This document shows positions 8,131 to 17,502 of a stretch of DNA of 64,000 bases, one piece after another. Numbering within the stretch: position 1 is the stretch's first letter; each line of letters opens with the position of its first letter. Made by a program: the position numbers and the translations under genes. The notes below the pieces were generated by a model. That model had not been told where the DNA came from. It saw only the letters and a program-made list of their open reading frames with translations, and made no database searches. Source of the DNA: RGIG6919 sp045531905 (lineage in GTDB: Bacteria; Bacillota; Clostridia; Lachnospirales; Lachnospiraceae); contig JAZSEY010000003.1 in NCBI GenBank assembly GCA_045531905.1, positions 1-64,000 on the forward strand, given 5' to 3'.

Positions 8131-11100
8131 TTACTCTTCAGTAACTGCCTCAGCCTCTGCTTCGGCTGCAGCCTGCATTTCTTCTAACTCGATATCATCG
8201 ATTAATTCAATGTCATCAGCTACATCAACTGTTTCTGTATCTGAATCAAGCTTTACAGAACGATAACGCTTCATACCTGTACCAGCAGGAATCAGCTTAC
8301 CGATTAATACATTCTCCTTAAGACCGATCAATGGATCTTCCTTACCCTTAATTGCTGCCTCAGTAAGAACCTTTGTGGTCTCCTGGAAGGAAGCAGCTGA
8401 AAGGAATGAATCTGTTGCAAGAGAAGCCTTAGTGATACCCAGCATTACCTGAACACCCTTAATGGTCTCTTTCTCCTCAGCCTCGAGACGTGCATTCTGC
8501 TCTTCGTAATCAAGAACATCAATTAATGAACCTGGAAGGAATTCAGAATCTCCACCATCCTCAACACGAATACGCTTTAACATCTGGCGTACAATAACCT
8601 CGATATGCTTATCGTTGATATCTACACCCTGTAAACGGTATACCTTCTGTACTTCACGAATCATGTAATCCTGTACAGCACGCACACCCTTAATCTTTAA
8701 GATATCGTGTGGATTTACAGAACCCTCAGTAAGTTCATCACCAGCCTCTAATGTCTGTCCATCTAATACCTTAATACGAGAACCGTAAGGAATTAAGTAT
8801 GCCTTAGCCTCACCAGTCTCCTTGTTTGTTACAACTACTTCACGCTTCTTCTTGGTATCGTTAACCTGAACCTCACCACCAAATTCTGTGATGATAGCAA
8901 GACCCTTTGGTTTACGTGCCTCAAACAACTCCTCCACACGAGGAAGACCCTGTGTAATATCGCCACCGGCAACACCACCAGTATGGAAAGTTCTCATTGT
9001 AAGCTGTGTACCAGGCTCACCGATTGACTGAGCCGCAATAATACCAACAGCCTCACCTACCTGAACTGCCTGACCGGTTGCCATGTTAGCACCGTAACAC
9101 TTAGCACAAATACCAATGTGTGAACGACAAGTTAAGATTGTACGAATCTTTAACTTGGTAATAGGATTACCCTCAGCATCTACACCATTTGCAATGATAT
9201 TAGCTGCTCTCTTAGGTGTAATCATATGGTTGATCTTAACGATCATATTACCATCCTTGTCGAATACAGACTCCGCTGCATAACGACCAGTAATTCTCTC
9301 TTCAAAGCTTTCGATAACAGCATTATTAGACTCAACAAAGCCTTCAATCTGCATACCAGGAACTTCACCTGTACCCGCACAACAATCTACCTCACGGATA
9401 ATTAAATCCTGAGATACGTCAACAAGACGACGTGTCAAGTAACCAGAGTCGGCTGTACGAAGGGCTGTATCTGACAGACCCTTACGAGCACCATGGGCAG
9501 AAATGAAGTATTCCAATACGTCAAGACCTTCACGGAAGTTAGACTTGATTGGGAGCTCGATGGTACGACCTGTTGTATCAGCCATCAAACCACGCATACC
9601 TGCTAACTGCTTAATCTGCTGGTTAGAACCACGGGCACCTGAGTCAGCCATCATGAAGATATTGTTATACTTATCTAAACCACCAAGAAGTGCTTTTGTA
9701 AGCTTCTTATCAGCAGCTTCCCAAGTTCTAACAACTGCGGCATAACGCTCTTCCTCTGTCATCAAACCACGTCTGAATAACTTAGTAATCTTATCTACAG
9801 TATCCTGTGCGTCCTGAAGAATCTCAGGCTTAGAAGCTGGTACAGTCATATCTGAAATAGATACGGTAATCGCACTTCTTGTTGAATACTTGTAACCCAT
9901 AGCCTTGATATTATCCAAAACTTCTGCAGTCTTGGTTGCACCATGTAAGTTGATACACTTATCAAGAATCTTCTTTAACTGCTTCTTGCCAACTAAGAAA
10001 TCAATCTCAGGCACTAATTCGTTACCTGGAATTGTTCTGTCAACAAAGCCTAAATCCTGTGGAATAATCTCGTTGAAAATCAAACGACCTAATGTTGACT
10101 CTACAGTAGTCATACATGGATTTCCATCTGCATCAACACCCTTATAACGAACCTTAATCTTAGCATGCAAGGTAATTTCCTTATTCTCGTATGCTAAAAT
10201 TGCTTCGCTCTCAGACTTAAAGCACTTGCCCTCGCCCTTGTCGCCTTCTTTGTCTAATGTCAAATAGTAAATACCAAGTACCATATCCTGTGAAGGAACA
10301 GCAACTGGTGCACCATCTGAAGGCTTTAACAGGTTATTAGGAGAAAGCAACAGGAATCTACACTCTGACTGTGCTTCTACTGAAAGTGGCAAATGGACAG
10401 CCATCTGGTCACCATCGAAGTCGGCGTTGTAAGCGGTACATACCAATGGATGAAGCTTAATTGCCTTACCTTCTACCAGAATTGGCTCAAATGCCTGAAT
10501 ACCTAATCTATGAAGTGTCGGAGCACGGTTTAACATAACCGGATGCTCTTTGATAACATCTTCTAATACATCCCATACAACTGGGTCTAACTTCTCAACC
10601 ATCTTCTTTGCAGACTTGATGTTATGAGCAATCTTCTTAGCCCAGATTTCCTTCATAACGAAAGGCTTGAACAACTCGATAGCCATTTCCTTAGGAAGAC
10701 CACACTGATAAATCTTTAATTCAGGACCAACTACGATAACCGAACGACCAGAGTAGTCTACACGCTTACCAAGAAGGTTCTGACGGAAACGTCCCTGCTT
10801 ACCCTTTAACATATCTGATAAAGACTTTAATGCTCTGTTACCAGGACCTGTTACAGGACGGCCACGTCTACCATTATCGATTAATGCATCTACAGCTTCC
10901 TGAAGCATTCTCTTCTCGTTACGCACGATGATGTCAGGAGCACCGAGATCTAATAATCTCTGTAATCTGTTGTTTCTGTTAATGATTCGACGATACAAAT
11001 CATTTAAATCAGATGTGGCAAAACGACCACCATCTAACTGCACCATTGGACGAATATCCGGTGGAATAACCGGTACAACATCCATAATCATCCACTCAGG

Positions 11101-11793
11101 CTTGTTGTTCGAGTTTCTAAACGCCTCAATAACCTCAAGTCTCTTGATGACACGTGCCTTCTTCTGACCAGTAGAGTTCTTTAATGCATCCTTAAGTTCA
11201 ACAGCCTCAGCCTCTAAGTCAATATTCTGCAATAACTCCTTAACTGCTTCCGCACCCATTCCTACACGGAATGTACCCTCGCCAAACTCTTCCTCAGCAT
11301 CACGATACTCTTTCTCTGACAATACCTGCTTATAAAGCAAGTTTGTCTCACCAGCATCTAACACAATATAAGATGCAAAATATAATACTTTCTCAAGAAT
11401 TCTTGGAGAAATATCTAAAATCAATCCCATACGGCTTGGAATTCCCTTAAAATACCAGATATGGGAAACTGGTGCAGCAAGTTCAATGTGTCCCATTCTT
11501 TCACGACGGACAGCTGCCTTTGTAACCTCAACACCACAACGGTCACAAACTACACCCTTATAACGAATCTTCTTGTATTTACCACAGTGACACTCCCAGT
11601 CCTTGCTTGGTCCAAAGATTTTCTCACAGAATAAACCATCACGTTCTGGTTTTAGGGTTCTGTAATTGATTGTCTCCGGCTTCTTTACTTCGCCATGAGA
11701 CCATTGTCTGATTGTGTCTGGAGATGCAAGACCAATCTTAATGGCTTCAAAATTAATAGCCTGTTCTGTTTCTGGATCTCTCAAATTTGACAT
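8131..11793 (-). CDS. rpoC: DNA-directed RNA polymerase subunit beta prime
   Basis: This 1220-aa subunit has the Firmicutes architecture. It carries the N-terminal zinc ribbon with CHCGKY and CDRCG, the catalytic NADFDGDQMAVH motif holding the three magnesium-binding aspartates (D458, D460, D462), the trigger loop, and a second cysteine set around CRSHIGICAKCYG. The C terminus ends in an acidic Glu/Ala-rich tail. The start MSNLRDPETEQ has an AAGGAGAG site. It follows rpoB by 44 bases in the same transcript. Confidence 0.98.
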   Translation of the reverse strand: MSNLRDPETEQAINFEAIKIGLASPDTIRQWSHGEVKKPETINYRTLKPERDGLFCEKIFGPSKDWECHCGKYKKIRYKGVVCDRCGVEVTKAAVRRERMGHIELAAPVSHIWYFKGIPSRMGLILDISPRILEKVLYFASYIVLDAGETNLLYKQVLSEKEYRDAEEEFGEGTFRVGMGAEAVKELLQNIDLEAEAVELKDALKNSTGQKKARVIKRLEVIEAFRNSNNKPEWMIMDVVPVIPPDIRPMVQLDGGRFATSDLNDLYRRIINRNNRLQRLLDLGAPDIIVRNEKRMLQEAVDALIDNGRRGRPVTGPGNRALKSLSDMLKGKQGRFRQNLLGKRVDYSGRSVIVVGPELKIYQCGLPKEMAIELFKPFVMKEIWAKKIAHNIKSAKKMVEKLDPVVWDVLEDVIKEHPVMLNRAPTLHRLGIQAFEPILVEGKAIKLHPLVCTAYNADFDGDQMAVHLPLSVEAQSECRFLLLSPNNLLKPSDGAPVAVPSQDMVLGIYYLTLDKEGDKGEGKCFKSESEAILAYENKEITLHAKIKVRYKGVDADGNPCMTTVESTLGRLIFNEIIPQDLGFVDRTIPGNELVPEIDFLVGKKQLKKILDKCINLHGATKTAEVLDNIKAMGYKYSTRSAITVSISDMTVPASKPEILQDAQDTVDKITKLFRRGLMTEEERYAAVVRTWEAADKKLTKALLGGLDKYNNIFMMADSGARGSNQQIKQLAGMRGLMADTTGRTIELPIKSNFREGLDVLEYFISAHGARKGLSDTALRTADSGYLTRRLVDVSQDLIIREVDCCAGTGEVPGMQIEGFVESNNAVIESFEERITGRYAAESVFDKDGNMIVKINHMITPKRAANIIANGVDAEGNPITKLKIRTILTCRSHIGICAKCYGANMATGQAVQVGEAVGIIAAQSIGEPGTQLTMRTFHTGGVAGGDITQGLPRVEELFEARKPKGLAIITEFGGEVQVNDTKKKREVVVTNKETGEAKAYLIPYGSRIKVLDGQTLEAGDELTEGSVNPHDILKIKGVRAVQDYMIREVQKVYRLQGVDINDKHIEVIVRQMLKRIRVEDGGDSEFLPGSLIDVLDYEEQNARLEAEEKETIKGVQVMLGITKASLATDSFLSAASFQETTKVLTEAAIKGKEDPLIGLKENVLIGKLIPAGTGMKRYRSVKLDSDTETVDVADDIELIDDIELEEMQAAAEAEAEAVTEE

Positions 11794-11837
11794 TTTTTGG
11801 CTCTCCTTCCATTTTATCGAAATTATCGATTCAACGA

Positions 11838-14800
11838 TTAAAATTCATCATCAAAATATGCGTCATCATCTGCATCCACATATTCATCATTCTCTACTTC
11901 GCCGAAGCCTTCAACATCTTCTTCGTCTTCAAAGCGGGCACCTTCACCTTCAATAACATCCCTTAAGTCAGCATTAGCAGTCTCAGTTGTTTCACCCATC
12001 TGACACTCTTCGCCATTTTCATCAATCAGACGTACATCTAAACCTAATGACTGGAACTCCTTAATCAATACCTTGAATGACTCAGGAACACCCGGTTCAG
12101 GGATGTTAGCCCCCTTGATAATTGCCTCGTATGTCTTCACACGTCCTACAACGTCGTCAGACTTCACTGTCAGGATCTCCTGCAATGTGTAAGATGCACC
12201 ATAAGCCTCGAGAGCCCAAACCTCCATCTCACCGAAACGCTGACCACCGAACTGTGCCTTACCACCAAGTGGCTGCTGTGTAACCAATGAGTAAGGACCT
12301 GTTGAACGAGCATGAATCTTATCATCTACTAAGTGATGCAACTTCAGATAATGCATGAAACCAATAGTTACAGGGCTATCAAATTCCTCACCTGTTCTAC
12401 CATCACGAAGTGTAACCTTACCTGTGCGGTTAATTGGCACGCCCTTCCATTCTTCTCTGTGATCACGATTCTCATATAAGTAATCCATCACTTCATCAGA
12501 TGTCTGGTCACCCCAACGCTCCTTGAAGGTCTCCCAATCCTCGTTAGCATAATCATTTGCCATCTCTAAGGTTTCCATGATGTCATTCTCTTTTGCACCG
12601 TCAAATACCGGTGTAGAAACATTGAAACCGAGAACCTTTGCAGCCAAAGAAAGATGAATCTCCAATACCTGACCGATATTCATACGGGAAGGTACACCAA
12701 GTGGATTCAATACGATATCCAATGGACGACCATTTGGAAGGAATGGCATATCCTCAACTGGCATAATGCGGGAAATAACACCCTTGTTACCGTGACGACC
12801 AGCCATCTTATCACCAACTGAAATCTTTCTCTTCTGCGCAATATATACACGAACGGATTTGTTTACTCCCGGTGGAAGTTCATCTCCATTCTCTCTTGTG
12901 AAAATCTTTGTGTCCATAACGACACCGAAAGCACCATGAGGAACACGAAGTGAAGTATCACGAACCTCTCTTGCCTTCTCACCGAAGATTGCACGGAGCA
13001 ATCTTTCTTCTGCAGTAAGCTCTGTCTCTCCCTTAGGAGTAACCTTACCTACTAAGATATCACCAGCACGAACCTCTGCACCAATACGGATAATACCATT
13101 TTCATCTAAATCCTTTAATGCATCAGCACCAAGTCCTGCTAATTCTCTTGTAATTTCCTCAGCACCTAACTTGGTATCTCTTGCCTCTGCCTCATACTCT
13201 TCAATATGAACAGATGTATAAACATCCTCCTGTACCAAACGCTCACTTAAAAGTACCGCATCCTCGTAGTTGTAACCTTCCCAGGTCATGAAACCGATTA
13301 ATGGGTTCTTACCAAGTGCAATCTCGCCGTTTGATGTAGATGGACCATCTGCAAGTACCTCTCCAGCCTCTACGCGGTCACCCTTAAATACAATTGGTCT
13401 CTGATTCATGCAGTTACCCTGGTTACTGCGAGAGAACTTTAAGATATTGTAAGTATCTCTAGTGCCATCATCGCACTTAACTACGATTTCTGTACTACAA
13501 GACTTCTCAACTACACCGGCATGTTTTGCCACAACGCAAACGCCAGAGTCAACAGCAGCCTTGCCTTCCATACCTGTACCAACAACAGGAGCCTCTGTCT
13601 TTAACAAAGGTACTGCCTGACGCTGCATGTTGGAACCCATGAGGGCACGGTTCGCATCGTCATTCTGAAGGAATGGAATCATGGATGTAGCAACTGAGAA
13701 TACCATCTTAGGAGATACGTCCATCAAATCAATCTTGCTCTTAGCAAACTCTGATGTATCTTCACGGAAACGACCAGATACGTTTGCATGTACGAAGCAT
13801 CCCTTCTCATCTAATGGCTCATTCGCCTGAGCTACTACATAGTTATCCTCTTCATCAGCTGTCAAATATACAACATCATCTGTTACCACTGGATTCTCTG
13901 GATCACTCTTATCCACCTTACGATAAGGTGCTTCCACGAAACCATATTGATTAATTCTTGCATAACAAGCAAGGGAGTTAATCAAACCGATGTTAGGACC
14001 TTCAGGTGTCTCAATCGGACACATTCTACCATAGTGTGTATAATGAACGTCTCGAACCTCGAATCCGGCACGATCTCTTGAAAGACCACCAGGACCAAGG
14101 GCAGATAAACGTCTCTTATGTGTTAACTCAGAAAGTGGGTTGTTCTGATCCATGAACTGTGAAAGCTGAGAACTTCCGAAGAACTCTCTCACTGCAGCAG
14201 TTACTGGCTTAATGTTAATCAGAGACTGAGGTGAAATAGTCTCGATATCCTGAGTCGTCATTCTCTCACGAACAACTCTCTCAAGTCTTGATAAACCAAT
14301 ACGATACTGATTCTGTAACAACTCACCTACAGCACGGATACGTCTATTACCTAAATGGTCGATATCATCAGACGAACCGATACCATACTCTAAATGCATA
14401 TTGTAATTAATAGAAGCAAAAATATCTTGCTTTGTAATATGCTTAGGAATCAACTCTGACAAATTCTTCTTAATGGCTTTCTTTAAGTCTTCGTCATTAT
14501 CATATTCCTGTAATAACTTCTCTAATGCAGGATAGAAAACATCCTCATCAACACCAACTTCAGCTGGATCAAAGTTGATATAACCAGAAATGTCAACCAT
14601 CATATTAGAAAGCACTTTTACATTTCTGTCTTCTGCTTGAATCATAACATATGAAACAGCAGCATCCTGTAACATCTTTGCACTTTCTCTTGTAAGCTTG
14701 TCTCCTGCAGATGCAAGCACTTCGCCTGTTGAAGGATCCACTACATCCTCAGCCAGCACCTTACCTGCAATGCGGTTACGCCAAGCAAGTTTCTTATTGA

Positions 14801-15638
14801 ACTTATAACGACCAACCTTAGCAAGGTCATATCTTCTTGCATCGAAGAACATGCCATTAATCAATGACTCTGCACTTTCAACTGCTAAAGGCTCACCTGG
14901 ACGAATCTTTTTATACAACTCTAATAAACCATCCTGATAATTATCAGATGGATCCTTTTCCATACTTGCTAAAATCTTTGGCTCCTCACCGAAGAGTTCA
15001 AGAATCTCAGCATTTGTTCCTAATCCTAATGAACGAATCAATACTGTAATAGGAACTTTTCTTGTTCTATCTACACGTACATAAAAAACGTCATTGGAAT
15101 CTGTCTCATACTCTAACCATGCACCACGGTTCGGAATCACTGTACATGAGTACAATGTCTTACCAATCTTGTCATGACCAATAGCGTAGTAGATACCAGG
15201 AGAACGTACCAACTGGCTAACGATAACTCTCTCAGCACCGTTAATAACGAATGTACCTGTCTCTGTCATCAAAGGTAAATCACCCATAAAAATGTCGTGC
15301 TCCTTGATGCCATCGCCTGTCTCGTTATTGCGAAGTCTAACCTTTACCTTCAGCGGAGCTGCATATGTTGCATCTCGCTCTTTGCACTCTTCAATTGAAT
15401 ACTTTACATCCTCTTCACACAGCTGATAGTCAACAAACTCTAAGCTTAACTGACCATTAAAATCTGTAATCGGAGAAATGTCGCTGAATGCTTCTGCAAG
15501 GCCCTCTTCGAGAAACCACTTGTATGAATCCTTCTGTACTTCGATTAAATTAGGCATATCGAGTACTTCTTTTTGTTTGGAATAACTCATTCGCATTCCC
15601 TTACCAGCTTTGATAGGACGGATTCTGTTCTTTTCCAT
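11838..15638 (-). CDS. rpoB: DNA-directed RNA polymerase subunit beta
   Basis: This 1266-aa subunit forms the other half of the active-site cleft. The rifampicin cluster reads GSSQLSQFMDQNNPLSE and THKRRLSALGPGG, wild type at the positions equal to E. coli D516, H526 and S531, so rifampicin sensitivity is expected. The C terminus is a long acidic tail rich in Asp and Glu. The ATG at 15636-15638 (MEKNRIRPIKAG) was chosen because AAGGGG lies 11 bases upstream; an in-frame GTG 12 bases earlier overlaps that site. It has its own promoter, because a fold-back element with a terminator separates it from rplL. Confidence 0.98.
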   Translation of the reverse strand: MEKNRIRPIKAGKGMRMSYSKQKEVLDMPNLIEVQKDSYKWFLEEGLAEAFSDISPITDFNGQLSLEFVDYQLCEEDVKYSIEECKERDATYAAPLKVKVRLRNNETGDGIKEHDIFMGDLPLMTETGTFVINGAERVIVSQLVRSPGIYYAIGHDKIGKTLYSCTVIPNRGAWLEYETDSNDVFYVRVDRTRKVPITVLIRSLGLGTNAEILELFGEEPKILASMEKDPSDNYQDGLLELYKKIRPGEPLAVESAESLINGMFFDARRYDLAKVGRYKFNKKLAWRNRIAGKVLAEDVVDPSTGEVLASAGDKLTRESAKMLQDAAVSYVMIQAEDRNVKVLSNMMVDISGYINFDPAEVGVDEDVFYPALEKLLQEYDNDEDLKKAIKKNLSELIPKHITKQDIFASINYNMHLEYGIGSSDDIDHLGNRRIRAVGELLQNQYRIGLSRLERVVRERMTTQDIETISPQSLINIKPVTAAVREFFGSSQLSQFMDQNNPLSELTHKRRLSALGPGGLSRDRAGFEVRDVHYTHYGRMCPIETPEGPNIGLINSLACYARINQYGFVEAPYRKVDKSDPENPVVTDDVVYLTADEEDNYVVAQANEPLDEKGCFVHANVSGRFREDTSEFAKSKIDLMDVSPKMVFSVATSMIPFLQNDDANRALMGSNMQRQAVPLLKTEAPVVGTGMEGKAAVDSGVCVVAKHAGVVEKSCSTEIVVKCDDGTRDTYNILKFSRSNQGNCMNQRPIVFKGDRVEAGEVLADGPSTSNGEIALGKNPLIGFMTWEGYNYEDAVLLSERLVQEDVYTSVHIEEYEAEARDTKLGAEEITRELAGLGADALKDLDENGIIRIGAEVRAGDILVGKVTPKGETELTAEERLLRAIFGEKAREVRDTSLRVPHGAFGVVMDTKIFTRENGDELPPGVNKSVRVYIAQKRKISVGDKMAGRHGNKGVISRIMPVEDMPFLPNGRPLDIVLNPLGVPSRMNIGQVLEIHLSLAAKVLGFNVSTPVFDGAKENDIMETLEMANDYANEDWETFKERWGDQTSDEVMDYLYENRDHREEWKGVPINRTGKVTLRDGRTGEEFDSPVTIGFMHYLKLHHLVDDKIHARSTGPYSLVTQQPLGGKAQFGGQRFGEMEVWALEAYGASYTLQEILTVKSDDVVGRVKTYEAIIKGANIPEPGVPESFKVLIKEFQSLGLDVRLIDENGEECQMGETTETANADLRDVIEGEGARFEDEEDVEGFGEVENDEYVDADDDAYFDDEF

Positions 15639-15715
15639 TGACGATTTCACCCCTTGAAATAATAGTATATAAAGTCACATAAAGGCAGTCCTAGCCATAA
15701 TAGTGACATTCTATA

Positions 15716-15744
15716 ATATTATAACAATCTGTCAAGCGTGTCAA
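15716..15744 (-). promoter_or_regulatory. Promoter of rpoBC
   Basis: On the minus strand two TTGACA boxes (15739-15744 and 15730-15735) precede TATAAT (15718-15723). The distal box gives a 15-base spacing to TATAAT, or 17 bases to the shifted TAATAT at 15716-15721. The leader to the rpoB ATG would be about 75 bases. A 7-base inverted repeat (TTGGAAA/TTTCCAA, 15753-15768) lies just upstream and could be an operator or upstream element. This promoter lies between the fold-back element and rpoB, so rpoBC need not depend on the rplJL promoter. Confidence 0.75.
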
Positions 15745-15763
15745 CAACTATTTTGGAAATTTT

Positions 15764-16249
15764 TCCAATAGTATATTTAAGCGGATGTCACGTGTTGGCA
15801 TCTTATTATTAATACATGCACTAAGTATTATTGGGATATAGACATGATAGGCACAATTCGCATCATTGTATTTGTTCTATTAAGAATACTTAAGCGCGTG
15901 TCTTTTTGCCTTTCTATTACAATTCCACACACAAACTCGCAGAATGAGGTTAAAAGTGATTGAGGTGTGCCTCAAAATGCGTCAGTACTTATGCCGTGTA
16001 TTCTACGGCATTACGTACTGTTACGCATTTTGGAGAGTGCAAACGTTACACCGAAACACTTGTAACCTCATTCTGCTCAGACAGTGTGCGTGGAATTGCA
16101 AAGACAAGAAAGACACACGAAAGTATTCTAAATAGAAAAAATAAGATGATACTTTCTTGTGCCTATCATGTCTATATCCCATCATTACTTAGTGTATGTA
16201 TTAAAAAAGAGGATGCCAACACGTGACATCCTCTGTAAATGCTATTGGA
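15764..16249. repeat. Large fold-back (palindromic) element, copy 1
   Basis: A 486-bp imperfect palindrome centred near 16001 fills the rplL-rpoB gap. The apex is GCCGT (15993-15997) and ACGGC (16005-16009). Outward, the arms pair through ATGCGT/ACGCAT, a conserved asymmetric internal loop (TTGAGGTGTGCCTC on the left, GGAGAGTGCAAACG and ACACCGAAA on the right), AATGAGGTT/AACCTCATT and a long A/T-rich stem including GACATGATAGGCAC/GTGCCTATCATGTC. The tips GGATGTCACGTGTTGGCATC (left) and its complement (right) are themselves hairpins, and TCCAATAG/CTATTGGA extends the arms to 15764 and 16249. The same core recurs in copies 2 and 3. It has no coding capacity I believe. Confidence 0.9.
16203..16233 (-). 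terminator. rho-independent terminator of rplJL (right tip of fold-back copy 1)
   Basis: On the minus strand, 21 bases after the rplL stop, GAGGATG and CATCCTC (16209-16215 and 16227-16233) form a perfect 7-bp stem with an 11-base loop, followed directly by six T residues. This is a textbook terminator, and it is also the outer end of the palindromic element. It should separate rplJL from rpoBC transcription. Confidence 0.88.
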
Positions 16250-16254
16250 TAAAA

Positions 16255-16623
16255 TTACTTTAATGTAACCTTAGCACCTTCAGCCTCTAACTTAGCCTTA
16301 AGATCCTCAGCCTCAGCCTTAGAAGCACCTTCCTTAACGATCTTTGGAGCGCCATCTACAACTTCCTTAGCTTCCTTAAGACCTAAACCAGTTACCTCAC
16401 GAACTACCTTGATAACCTTAACCTTGTTTGGACCAGCCTCTGTTAACTCTACGTTGAACTCATCCTTCTCCTCAGCTGCGCCAGCTGCGTCTCCACCTGC
16501 TGCTGCAACTACAACGCCTGCTGCTGCAGATACGCCGAACTCTTCCTCACAAGCCTTAACTAAATCGTTTAACTCTAATACTGATAAACCTTTGATTACT
16601 TCAATGATCTCTGCTGTTGTCAT
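16255..16623 (-). CDS. rplL: 50S ribosomal protein L7/L12
   Basis: This 122-aa stalk protein binds translation factors. It has the N-terminal dimerisation helix (MTTAEIIEVIKGLSVLEL), an alanine-rich hinge with AAGVVVAAAGGDAAGAA, and the C-terminal globular domain with GLKEAKEVVDGAP, where EF-Tu and EF-G dock. An AGGAGG site lies before the ATG. It follows rplJ by 53 bases, under the L10 leader. The stop is 5 bases from the outer limit of fold-back copy 1. Confidence 0.98.
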   Translation of the reverse strand: MTTAEIIEVIKGLSVLELNDLVKACEEEFGVSAAAGVVVAAAGGDAAGAAEEKDEFNVELTEAGPNKVKVIKVVREVTGLGLKEAKEVVDGAPKIVKEGASKAEAEDLKAKLEAEGAKVTLK

Positions 16624-16676
16624 TTTTAAAATCCTCCTAATTAAAATATTGTTTTTCTAAAAAATAAATGTTGTAA

Positions 16677-17165
16677 TTATGCCTCTTGCTTCTCTGCGAT
16701 CTGCTTAATAACACGAGCAAAGTTTGCAATAGGTGATTGCATACTTCCAAGTAACTTTGAAAGAAGCTCTTCTCTTGAAGGGATATTAGCGATAACCTTA
16801 ATAGCATCCTTATCGTAATATGTTCCTTCTACAACACCAGACTTAATCTCTAACTTGTCTGCTGTCTTAGCGAACTTAGCAAGAATTCTTGCTGGTGCAG
16901 TTGCATCTGTCTTGCTAACAGCAATAGCTGTTGGCTCTTCCAAATCTACAGAAGCACCCTCGAACTCTGTACCTTCAATGGCACGCTTGATTAATGTGTT
17001 CTTGTATACCTTGTACACAACACCGTTCTCTCTTAACTCTTTACGAAGAACTGTATCCTGTGCAACAGTAAGTCCACGATAATCAACTAAAACCATTGAC
17101 TGTGCGCCGTCTAATAACTCCTTAATCTCGTCAACGATAGGCTGTTTTAATTCAACCTTAGCCAT
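16677..17165 (-). CDS. rplJ: 50S ribosomal protein L10
   Basis: This 162-aa protein forms the base of the ribosomal stalk and binds L7/L12 dimers through its C-terminal helix. The start MAKVELKQPIVDEIK at 17163-17165 has AGGAGGTG about 7 bases upstream. Reading further upstream in frame runs through the structured leader and is not protein-like. The motif YRGLTVAQDTVLRKELRENG is typical. In most bacteria rplK and rplA precede this gene; here a divergent gene does, so rplKA must lie elsewhere or be a separate unit. Confidence 0.97.
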   Translation of the reverse strand: MAKVELKQPIVDEIKELLDGAQSMVLVDYRGLTVAQDTVLRKELRENGVVYKVYKNTLIKRAIEGTEFEGASVDLEEPTAIAVSKTDATAPARILAKFAKTADKLEIKSGVVEGTYYDKDAIKVIANIPSREELLSKLLGSMQSPIANFARVIKQIAEKQEA

Positions 17166-17189
17166 GATAGTGCACCTCCTTATAGTATT

Positions 17190-17327
17190 AATGACTGCAC
17201 TAAGAACTCTAAAAATAAGAAAACTCCCAGTCCGAGACAGGGAGAAATAATCATCATCATATCTTCCTCGGTAGGCGACTGTGCTTACACCAATCATATG
17301 GCACCTACTGTCTACGGCAGTTCATCG
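17190..17327 (-). ncRNA. Ribosomal protein L10 leader
   Basis: On the minus strand between the promoter and rplJ lies the L10 leader known from Firmicutes. The recognisable blocks are GCCGATGAACTGCCGTAGAC, AGTAGGTGCC, GTCGCCTACCGAGG, then a hairpin CTCCC/GGGAG (17224-17228 with 17240-17244) followed by a T-rich run at 17211-17223. The kink-turn part binds L10-L7/L12, which then favours the terminator hairpin and lowers rplJL expression when stalk protein is in excess. The final hairpin is the attenuator. Exact ends are estimates. Confidence 0.88.
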
Positions 17328-17333
17328 GCTATT

Positions 17334-17362
17334 AGGTTACCATTATTTTTTCTTCTTGTCAA
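17334..17362 (-). promoter_or_regulatory. Promoter of rplJL
   Basis: On the minus strand TTGACA (17357-17362) is followed 17 bases later by TAACCT (17334-17339). The -35 is perfect and the -10 is weak. Transcription from about 17327 would begin just before the L10 leader. The -35 box is 13 bases from the -35 box of the divergent promoter serving the FliD-like gene. Confidence 0.65.
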
Positions 17363-17375
17363 GCACATTTTTTTG

Positions 17376-17404
17376 TAGACTTTTTTAAAAAATAGGACTA
17401 TAAT
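17376..17404 (+). promoter_or_regulatory. Promoter of the FliD-like gene
   Basis: TAGACT (17376-17381) and TATAAT (17399-17404) are 17 bases apart, with a perfect -10. The predicted start near 17411 gives a leader of about 92 bases with a small GCCGCAGGC-type hairpin before the ribosome binding site. It is divergent from the rplJL promoter. Confidence 0.65.
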
Positions 17405-17502
17405 GTTATTAACTATAAATATTATGGGGTATCTTCGTTTTATTTCATATACGGATATATGAACATCAGCCGCAGGCTACCATCCAAGGAAGGAGGGGTA
17501 TC

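Noticed and set aside
14100..14190. Rifampicin- or streptomycin-resistance mutations in rpoB and rpsL
   Set aside because: The rpoB cluster and both rpsL loops read as wild type at the well-known positions.
15944..16226. Open frames inside fold-back copy 1 (15944-16135 and 15960-16226, plus strand)
   Set aside because: They lie within the palindrome, have no ribosome binding site, and are not kept in copies 2 and 3.
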